Source of the DNA: an uncultured Acetatifactor sp.
GTDB lineage: Bacteria; Bacillota; Clostridia; Lachnospirales; Lachnospiraceae
DNA: 32,221 nucleotides
Direction: 5' to 3'
NCBI GenBank assembly: GCA_910585615.1
Contig: CAJUFO010000035.1
Coordinates: 10,267-42,487, forward strand
Shown: piece by piece, positions 26,315-32,221 of the stretch
How the letters are laid out: the number at the start of each line of letters is the position of its first letter
Position numbering within the stretch: the first letter of the stretch is position 1
Notes under the pieces: generated by a model
Told to the model about the DNA's origin: nothing
The model's input: only the letters and a program-made list of their open reading frames with translations
Databases searched by the model: none
Made by a program: the position numbers and the translations under genes

Positions 26315-27088
26315 ATGGAGTCTTCAAACAAAAAGGAACTTATGGAAGCGGATATCAAAGTGAAGTCACTGGTAAAGGCCATCCAGGTGCTCGAATGCTT
26401 TACCACGGAAAAGCCGACTCTGGGCATCTCCGAGATGGCGGCCATGCTGGGCTACAACAAGGCGACGGTGTACAACATCGTTTCCACGTTTGCGGCGCTG
26501 GGATACCTGGAACAGAATCCCGATACGCAGAAGTACAGCCTGGGATTGAAGTTCCTTCATTTCAGCTACATCATTAACAGCCATATCAGGCTGTCCACGG
26601 CGATGGAACCCTATCTGCAGAAAATAGCCGATGCCACCCAGGAAACGGTCTACTTCGGAATCCACCATGAGAACAGAGTCCTGTACCTGGAGGCCAGGAC
26701 GCCGGGGGAGCAGTTCCAGAGGCCCATCCTCGGTGAGAAGGCGCCCATGTACTGTACCGGCCTGGGGAAATGCCTGCTGGCATTTGGCAAGGACAGTTAC
26801 CTGGACGACATTTCGGAGCCCTTTCCCCCCTATACGGTGAATACCATCACCCGAAAGGAAAAGCTTCTGGAGGAGCTGGAGGAAATCCGGAAGAGAGGAT
26901 ATTCCACCGACAATATGGAGCATGAATTCGGGATTTCCTGCGTGGCGGTCCCTCTGTTCGGCCTGTCCGGAGAAATCATCGGCGCTGTCAGTGTCTCCGG
27001 CCCATCGCTGCGGTTCACCGCGCAGACCATCCCGGTGATATATGCCACCATGTCCGGGATTCTGGAAGAGGTGCAGTATGTTTATTAG
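26315..27088 (+). CDS. IclR-family transcriptional regulator
   Basis: The product is 257 residues from ATG 26315, behind a GGGAGGGG site; a frame extension to 26198 overlaps the promoter and is rejected. Residues of about 12-75 form the winged helix-turn-helix (SLVKAIQVLECFTTEKPTLGISEMA, then KATVYNIVSTFAALGYL). Residues of about 90-255 form the effector-binding domain (TVYFGIHHENRVLYLEAR, MYCTGLGKCLLAF, GISCVAVPLFGLSGEIIGAVSVSGP). IclR proteins are dimeric regulators of catabolic operons that sense small acids. It sits between the sugar/aldolase operon and the glycyl radical operon and could control either or both. Confidence 0.92.
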   Translation: MESSNKKELMEADIKVKSLVKAIQVLECFTTEKPTLGISEMAAMLGYNKATVYNIVSTFAALGYLEQNPDTQKYSLGLKFLHFSYIINSHIRLSTAMEPYLQKIADATQETVYFGIHHENRVLYLEARTPGEQFQRPILGEKAPMYCTGLGKCLLAFGKDSYLDDISEPFPPYTVNTITRKEKLLEELEEIRKRGYSTDNMEHEFGISCVAVPLFGLSGEIIGAVSVSGPSLRFTAQTIPVIYATMSGILEEVQYVY

Positions 27089-27170
27089 TCGTAAGTGTGT
27101 ATTCGTGCATAAAAACAACAACATTCAAAATAAATCCACAAAAAAATAATAGAAAACAGTGTTAGATTCA

Positions 27171-27199
27171 TTGACATCAGAGCCATGGAGGCATATACT
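27171..27199 (+). promoter_or_regulatory. Sigma-A promoter for the glycyl radical enzyme operon
   Basis: TTGACA at 27171-27176 and TATACT at 27194-27199 with 17-bp spacing. A leader of about 105 bases precedes the GAAAGGAG site and start codon at 27314. I see no clear riboswitch or operator in the leader. Confidence 0.75.
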
Positions 27200-27313
27200 G
27201 GAGGATAAGGGCATCTGTGGGCGGAGCCTGCAGGCCGAAGTGAAGAGAACAAGAAATCAAAAGAATGAGATAGTAAAGAGCATGTAAAGCAGACAGTACG
27301 GAAAGGAGCACCC

Positions 27314-29839
27314 ATGGCAAAATATTACACACAGGAAATCCCCAAAACGGACAGGATCCCCAGGCTGGTGGCGCATCTCTACGCCAAGATGCCGGAGATT
27401 GAGTCCGCCAGGGCCAGACTGATCACGGAATCCTATAAGGCCACGGAGGACAAGCCCGTCATCATGCGGCGGGCCCTGGCTTTCGCGCACATCCTGGACA
27501 ATATCCCTATCATCATCAGGGAGGGAGAGCTGGTGGTGGGCAGCAGTACCATCGCCCCCAGAGGCTGCCAGACCTATCCGGAATTCTCCTACAAATGGCT
27601 GGAGGCGGAGTTCGAGACCGTGGCGGAGCGGAAAGCCGATCCTTTCTACATAGCGGACCAGACCAAGAAGGAGCTGCTTGCGGCGGATGCCTACTGGGAG
27701 GGGAAGACGACAAGCGACCTGGCCACCGCCCTCATGACAGAGGAGACGAAGAAAGCCATCGAGCACAACATCTTCACCCCCGGCAACTATTTCTACAACG
27801 GCGTGGGCCATGTCACCGTCCAGTATGACAAGGTGCTGGCCATGGGCTACAGAGGGATCATTGAGGAGATACGGCAGGAGCTGGACAGGTGCAATCCCGG
27901 AGACGGGGATTACTGCACCAAGAGCCAGTTCCTGAAAGCTGCCATCCTAAGCTGCGAGGCCGTGATCCGGTATGCCCGCAGGTATGCGCAGCTGGCGGAG
28001 AAGGAGGCGGCTGCCTGCACGGATTCTGCCAGAAAACAGGAATTGCTGCAGATCGCGGCCAACTGCGCAAGGGTGCCGGAGCATGGGGCCGCCACGTTCC
28101 ATGAGGCCTGCCAGAGCTTCTGGTTCGTGCAGCAGCTCCTGCAGCTGGAGTCCAGCGGGCATTCCATCTCCCCGGGGCGCTTTGACCAGTATATGTATCC
28201 TTACTATAAGAAAGACCTGGAGGCCGGGAGGCTGACCAGGGAATCCGCCCAGGAGCTGATCGACTGTATCTGGGTGAAATTGAACGATTTGAACAAATGC
28301 CGTGACGCCGCCAGCGCGGAAGGGTTCGCGGGCTACAGCCTGTTCCAGAACCTGATTGTGGGCGGACAGGACAAAGAGGGGTTAGATATGACTAACGACC
28401 TGAGCTTTATGTGCATCACGGCCTCCAAGCATGTGTTCCTGCCCCAGCCTTCCCTTTCCATCCGGGTGTGGAACAAGTCGCCCCACGAGCTGCTGTTGAA
28501 GGCGGCAGATCTGACGCGGACAGGCATCGGCCTGCCGGCGTATTACAATGATGAAGTCATTATCCCTTCGCTGCTGAGCAGAGGCCTTACCCTGGAGGAC
28601 GCCAGGGACTACAATATCATCGGCTGCGTGGAGCCCCAGAAGGCGGGCAAGACGGAAGGCTGGCATGACGCGGCGTTCTACAATATGTGCCGCCCTCTGG
28701 AGCTGGTGTTCTCCAACGGCTGGGACAAGGGCGAGAAAATCAGCATAGAGACCGGAGCCGTGGAGGAGATGACCACCTTCGAGGAATTCTATGATGCCTA
28801 TAAGAAGCAGATGGAGTATAACATCTCCCTGCTGGTGAACGCGGACAATGCCATCGATGTGGCCCATGCCACCAGATGCCCCCTGCCGTACCTGTCCTGC
28901 ATGGTGGACGACTGCATCAAGCGTGGCAAGAGCGTCCAGGAGGGCGGCGCGGTCTACAATTTCACCGGCCCACAGGGCTTTGGCATCGCCAACATGGCGG
29001 ACTCGCTGTATGCGATCAAGAAGCTGGTGTTTGACGAGAAAAAGGTGACTCTGGCGGAGTACAAGCGGGCGCTGGCCATGAACTACGGCCAGGGCTTCGA
29101 TGCCGTCAGCGCGGGAGAAATCGTCACGGAAATCCTGCGTGAGATGAACAGAAACGGCATGACCGTGGACGAAGCCCAGATTGCGGGTATGATTCAGACA
29201 GTGATGAACACGGAGCTTCCGGCGGAGGAGAAGAAGAGATACGAAGCCCTGCGGGCCATGATAGACGAAGTGCCCAAGTTCGGCAACGACAACGAGGAAG
29301 TGGACATGTTCGCCCGGGACGTGGCGTATACTTACACCAAGCCGCTATTGAACTACCGCAATCCCAGAGGCGGCCAGTTCCAGGCGGGGCTGTATCCGGT
29401 GTCGGCCAATGTGCCCCTGGGGGCCCAGACCGGAGCCACCCCGGACGGCAGGCTGGCCCATACCCCCGTGGCGGACGGCGTGTCCCCCTCCGCGGGCAAG
29501 GACGTGTACGGCCCCACTGCGGCGGCAAACTCCGTGTCCAAGCTGGATCACGGCATCGCCTCCAACGGCACCCTGTTCAACCAGAAATTCCATCCCACGG
29601 CGCTCAGCGGAGAGAAGGGGCTGGAGAACTTCGTGGCGCTGATTCGCTCCTATTTCGACCAGAAGGGGAGCCATATGCAGTTCAATGTGGTGGACAGGGA
29701 GACCCTATTGGATGCCCAGGCCCATCCGGAGAAGTACGCCCACCTGGTGGTGCGGGTGGCAGGGTACAGCGCGCTGTTCACGACGCTGTCCAAGTCCCTG
29801 CAGGACGATATTATCCGCAGGACGGAGCAGGGGTTCTGA
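27314..29839 (+). CDS. Glycyl radical enzyme, pyruvate formate-lyase-like (eliminase group, substrate unassigned)
   Basis: An 841-residue cytoplasmic enzyme that would use a protein radical under anaerobic conditions. The catalytic C438 and E440 lie in IIGCVEPQKAG. The GCVEP form is shared by glycerol/diol dehydratases and choline trimethylamine-lyase, not by pyruvate formate-lyase itself. The radical-bearing G817 lies in VVRVAGYSALF, 24 residues from the end, as expected. Both halves are full length. The activase is encoded at 31888, with other genes between. The neighbours (sugar importer, aldolase, IclR regulator) do not match the microcompartment or choline context, and no shell proteins are seen, so the substrate may be a sugar-derived polyol or acid. 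Confidence 0.9.
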   Translation: MAKYYTQEIPKTDRIPRLVAHLYAKMPEIESARARLITESYKATEDKPVIMRRALAFAHILDNIPIIIREGELVVGSSTIAPRGCQTYPEFSYKWLEAEFETVAERKADPFYIADQTKKELLAADAYWEGKTTSDLATALMTEETKKAIEHNIFTPGNYFYNGVGHVTVQYDKVLAMGYRGIIEEIRQELDRCNPGDGDYCTKSQFLKAAILSCEAVIRYARRYAQLAEKEAAACTDSARKQELLQIAANCARVPEHGAATFHEACQSFWFVQQLLQLESSGHSISPGRFDQYMYPYYKKDLEAGRLTRESAQELIDCIWVKLNDLNKCRDAASAEGFAGYSLFQNLIVGGQDKEGLDMTNDLSFMCITASKHVFLPQPSLSIRVWNKSPHELLLKAADLTRTGIGLPAYYNDEVIIPSLLSRGLTLEDARDYNIIGCVEPQKAGKTEGWHDAAFYNMCRPLELVFSNGWDKGEKISIETGAVEEMTTFEEFYDAYKKQMEYNISLLVNADNAIDVAHATRCPLPYLSCMVDDCIKRGKSVQEGGAVYNFTGPQGFGIANMADSLYAIKKLVFDEKKVTLAEYKRALAMNYGQGFDAVSAGEIVTEILREMNRNGMTVDEAQIAGMIQTVMNTELPAEEKKRYEALRAMIDEVPKFGNDNEEVDMFARDVAYTYTKPLLNYRNPRGGQFQAGLYPVSANVPLGAQTGATPDGRLAHTPVADGVSPSAGKDVYGPTAAANSVSKLDHGIASNGTLFNQKFHPTALSGEKGLENFVALIRSYFDQKGSHMQFNVVDRETLLDAQAHPEKYAHLVVRVAGYSALFTTLSKSLQDDIIRRTEQGF

Positions 29840-29940
29840 AAGGAACCGCATGTGTGATGCGGGGGACAGAGAAGACTGCGGCGGGAAATCATCATTCTTG
29901 AAATAATGTTTTTTAGACAGGTTACTGGGGGATTAGAGAA

Positions 29941-30297
29941 ATGATTATTTTGGATAAACCATATACAGTAAAAGAATTGAATGAAATAAAGCCATATGCA
30001 AACGGGTTTGTGAAAGGAGTTGTGGACCTGAATCAAGAACTGATTGCGCTGGATGCAGATATGCATTATGAACTGGCTGATTATCTGAAAGAACAGCGGG
30101 GATCAAAAGAAATTGACATGTGGGGATTTAATTTGTGGCTTGAGAACCAGTCAATGGGTGATATTTTGGAATATGATTCTTTCATCAATATCCATAATAA
30201 TCAGCTTCATGGCTTTCCGCGTGGCGGAATGGGAATATTGGATGCGGATATCATGGCAAGAGCAACGGAGGTAATTTGTAAATGGATTCAGTTTTGA
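29941..30297 (+). CDS. Small DUF5674-like protein
   Basis: The product is 118 residues with no membrane segment. FVKGVVDLNQELIALDADMHYELADYL followed by GSKEIDMWGFNLW resembles the DUF5674 family pattern (KGVVDI, then H-x-E, then GS...WG.N), but I hold this loosely. Function is unknown. The ATG has only a weak upstream site (GGGGGAT). The gene is noticeably more A+T-rich than the glycyl radical enzyme gene before it and the phosphorylase after it. The stop overlaps the next start by 16 bp, so the two are coupled. The pair may be an acquired module inserted into the glycyl radical operon. Confidence 0.65.
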   Translation: MIILDKPYTVKELNEIKPYANGFVKGVVDLNQELIALDADMHYELADYLKEQRGSKEIDMWGFNLWLENQSMGDILEYDSFINIHNNQLHGFPRGGMGILDADIMARATEVICKWIQF

Positions 30298-30581
30298 ATG
30301 AAAAGTGGTTTGAGTTATCCCTTGTGCAGCAGATGATAAACATTGGAAATGAGGTAAAACGGGCACTGAAATTTTCTGCAGATCTGGATAAGAGAGATAT
30401 GTTTTTTGACAGAGCGATACAGTATACGAATTTTACAATGGAAGACCCTAAAAACGCTCATGTATTGTCGGAGTTACTGATTAGTAAAGAAGTGCTGGAA
30501 GATTATCGTGGAGAACATAATCTCGCCTGCACAGGGGAACAGATTAACGGATATTATCAAGCTTATCAATACCTTTTGTAG
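30282..30581 (+). CDS. Small uncharacterised protein coupled to the DUF5674-like gene
   Basis: The product is 99 residues, predicted mostly helical and soluble (KRALKFSADLDKRDMFFDRA, then HVLSELLISKEVLEDYRGEHN). I do not recognise a family. It starts inside the end of the preceding gene and shares its A+T-rich composition, so the two are likely one unit. The overlapping pair of small genes is reminiscent of toxin-antitoxin organisation, but nothing in either sequence proves that. Confidence 0.6.
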   Translation: MDSVLNEKWFELSLVQQMINIGNEVKRALKFSADLDKRDMFFDRAIQYTNFTMEDPKNAHVLSELLISKEVLEDYRGEHNLACTGEQINGYYQAYQYLL

Positions 30582-30645
30582 CACTTTTACGTGGCATAAA
30601 GTTATCAATCATGCAGGTACAGACTGTCCCTATAAGGATGACAGA

Positions 30646-31464
30646 ATGGAGAAGAAAATGATAGTAAAACACGAATATCCGATCCTGGAATACAGCACGG
30701 AAAAAACCGCAGTCATCAATCCGGACAGGAACGCATCCAAAGCGGACAGGGACGGAGAGGGCGGGGGCGGTTTCAGGCGTTTCCCGAGACTCTGCCTGGT
30801 CACATTCTTCGAAGAGGTGCTTGACAGCGCGGTAGAGAGATATGGGGGAGAGAAGATAGGGACCTACGTATCCGAAATGAAGGACTTCCATGCATACCGA
30901 TTTACAGTGGAAGGCACGGAAGTCTGTGCCGTGCAGGCGGTGGTGGCTTCCGGCTCCATCGCCATGATGACGGACTGGCTGTACGGCCAGGGGGTAGAGG
31001 CGATTGTCTGCTGCGGCTGCTGCGGGGTGCTGGACGACATTCCGGAGGGAGCCGTGATCATACCGGTGCGGGCCCTCAGGGACGAAGGGGCTTCGTACAA
31101 GTATCTGCCGCCTGCGCGGTTCATCGAGCTGCAGCAGGAGCCCATAGAGCGCTTCCGGGAAGTCCTGTCCGGCCACGGCGTCCCCTACATAGAATGCGCC
31201 ACCTGGTCTACGGACGGATTCTACAGGGAGACCCGGGAGATGGTGGCTTACCGGAAGGAGGAGGGCTGCAGGGCCGTGGAGATGGAATGCGCAACAATGG
31301 CGGCCATCGCCCAGTTCCGGGGGAAGGTCTTCGGGCAGTTGCTCTACAGCGGCGACATCCTCATCGGCGGTGCGGAGGACTATGACGACAGAGGCTGGAA
31401 CAATAATGTTTCCGCAAGGGAGAGGCTGTTCGCTCTCGCCTTGGAGGCGTTGTGCAAGCTGTAG
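30646..31464 (+). CDS. Nucleoside phosphorylase-like protein (PNP/UDP family)
   Basis: The product is 272 residues from ATG 30646, with AAGGA upstream; the open frame extends to 30508, but that part lies in the preceding gene. The core matches the PNP/UDP phosphorylase family: SGSIAMMTDWLYGQGVEAIVCCGCCGVLDDIPEGAVIIP is the phosphate- and base-binding region, and AVEMECATMAAIAQFRG is the ribose-contacting MEMEx-type motif. Such enzymes split nucleosides with phosphate in the cytoplasm. It belongs by spacing to the same transcript as the pyrophosphatase-like gene 11 bp downstream. Why it lies in a glycyl radical operon is unclear. Confidence 0.8.
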   Translation: MEKKMIVKHEYPILEYSTEKTAVINPDRNASKADRDGEGGGGFRRFPRLCLVTFFEEVLDSAVERYGGEKIGTYVSEMKDFHAYRFTVEGTEVCAVQAVVASGSIAMMTDWLYGQGVEAIVCCGCCGVLDDIPEGAVIIPVRALRDEGASYKYLPPARFIELQQEPIERFREVLSGHGVPYIECATWSTDGFYRETREMVAYRKEEGCRAVEMECATMAAIAQFRGKVFGQLLYSGDILIGGAEDYDDRGWNNNVSARERLFALALEALCKL

Positions 31465-31475
31465 GGGAAATGCGG

Positions 31476-31823
31476 ATGAATGGTTTTGATGATGCTTTTT
31501 GGAAAATGCTGGACTCCCTGGTGATGGATTCGGAAATCGTGACAGACAGGCCAAAAGGGACAGTCCATCCGAAATATCCGGACTTTGTCTATGAGGTTGA
31601 CTATGGATATTTAAAGGATACTTCATCCATGGATGGCGCCGGCATTGATGTGTGGGTGGGCTCAGGGGAAAAGCGGGTAGACGCGGTCATGTGTACTGTT
31701 GACTGCCTGAAACGGGATTCGGAAATCAAGATTTTGATTGGATGTACGGAAGAAGAAAAGCTGTCAGTATATCGAGCCCATAATGAGACACAGTATATGA
31801 AGGGTATCATGATAAGGCGCTGA
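31476..31823 (+). CDS. Inorganic pyrophosphatase-like small protein
   Basis: The product is 115 residues. It contains HPKYPDFVYEVDYGYLKDTSSMDGAGIDVWVG, which resembles the metal- and pyrophosphate-binding core of family I inorganic pyrophosphatases (the YGYxxxT and DGxxxDVxV pattern). It is shorter than true enzymes (about 170 residues or more), and catalytic ability is uncertain. ATG 31476 is 6 bp past another ATG (31470); AGGGGAA fits the later one better. It follows the phosphorylase closely and precedes the glycyl radical activase. Confidence 0.75.
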   Translation: MNGFDDAFWKMLDSLVMDSEIVTDRPKGTVHPKYPDFVYEVDYGYLKDTSSMDGAGIDVWVGSGEKRVDAVMCTVDCLKRDSEIKILIGCTEEEKLSVYRAHNETQYMKGIMIRR

Positions 31824-31887
31824 ATGGGGCCGGAATTCAGTAACCGTAAGTATGAAATGCCGCTCGCGCGGCGGAATGAGATGAAAA

Positions 31888-32221
31888 ATGACGACAGAAT
31901 ATTTACAGACAAAAGGCCGGATATTCGACATACAACGGTATTCCGTCCATGACGGAACGGGAATCCGAACCATCTGTTTCCTGAAGGGCTGCGTGCTGCG
32001 GTGTAAATGGTGCTGCAACCCGGAGTCCCAGGAGTACGGGATCCAGGAGATGACCGTTCAGGGCAAGACGAAGATCATCGGCCGCGACGTGACGGTGGCT
32101 GAGGTCATGGAGACCGTGGAGAAGGACAGGCCCTACTACCACCGCTCCGGCGGGGGACTGACGCTGTCCGGCGGGGAGAGCCTCTGCCAGCCCGAGTTCG
32201 CCAGAGACCTGCTCCGGGCGG
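31888..32221 (+). CDS. Glycyl radical enzyme activating protein, radical SAM (partial, runs off window)
   Basis: The first 111 codons are present and open to the window end. The radical-SAM cluster motif CVLRCKWC matches the CxxxCxxC form of glycyl radical activases and is followed by NPES. The later GGGLTLSGGESLCQPEFA is the family's SAM-binding GGE region. The protein would use S-adenosylmethionine and a [4Fe-4S] cluster to place the radical on G817 of the enzyme encoded at 27314. It starts at ATG 31888; the ribosome site is weak (GGAATGAG). An intact gene would extend about 550-600 bp past this window. Confidence 0.9.
   Translation, partial: MTTEYLQTKGRIFDIQRYSVHDGTGIRTICFLKGCVLRCKWCCNPESQEYGIQEMTVQGKTKIIGRDVTVAEVMETVEKDRPYYHRSGGGLTLSGGESLCQPEFARDLLRA

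Noticed and set aside
30508..30645. Longer N-terminus for the phosphorylase
   Set aside because: These codons overlap the end of the preceding small gene and do not resemble the family. ATG 30646 has its own AAGGA site.

Overview
The window looks like the chromosome of an anaerobic Gram-positive gut-type bacterium, probably a clostridial relative (Lachnospiraceae-like). The reasons are strong AGGAGG-type ribosome binding sites, sigma-A promoters (TTGACA-N17-TATxxT), an LplABC-type sugar importer, AgrC-like two-component genes and a glycyl radical enzyme with its radical-SAM activase. No rRNA, tRNA or CRISPR array was seen. Every gene I support is on the + strand. The backbone is G+C-rich. One 11 kb block (about 8158-19441) and one 0.65 kb block (about 29941-30590) are clearly A+T-rich and look acquired.

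Layout. 26-1566: a LytTR-type response regulator cut off after its receiver domain, followed by an intact AgrC-like histidine kinase. 1693-5644: two ABC exporter half-transporters, separated by two tandem copies of a 138-bp palindromic repeat. 5954-7420: a sodium:neurotransmitter-symporter-family transporter. 7762-26079: a carbohydrate locus with an LplB-like permease (split), an LplC-like permease, a lipoprotein binding protein, a large glycoside hydrolase-like gene with a one-base frameshift, and a DapA/NanA-family aldolase. 26315-27088: an IclR-family regulator. 27314-32221: a glycyl radical enzyme, two small A+T-rich genes, a nucleoside phosphorylase-like gene, a pyrophosphatase-like gene and the start of the glycyl radical activase, which runs off the window.

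The A+T-rich island splits the LplB-like permease gene: its N-terminal half ends at about 8157 and its C-terminal half resumes at about 19442. The island carries a DUF1016/YhcG-type PDDEXK nuclease and a broken AAA-ATPase gene. Next comes a tight three-gene operon: a Ski2-like helicase, a second Ski2-like helicase with a C-terminal TIR domain, and a two-TM protein with a ThsA-type macro domain (DUF6430-like). The last island gene encodes a tyrosine-recombinase-like protein fused to a TnpC-like tail. Near-identical 14-bp direct repeats lie close to both ends of the island.

The main candidate for an undescribed system is this three-gene operon (9747-17430). In type II Thoeris, a stand-alone TIR protein makes a nucleotide signal and a membrane protein with a macro domain responds to it. 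Here the TIR domain is built into a helicase and paired with a second helicase. This suggests a nucleic-acid-sensing, TIR-signalling, membrane-effector defence system. That function is inferred from domain content only.
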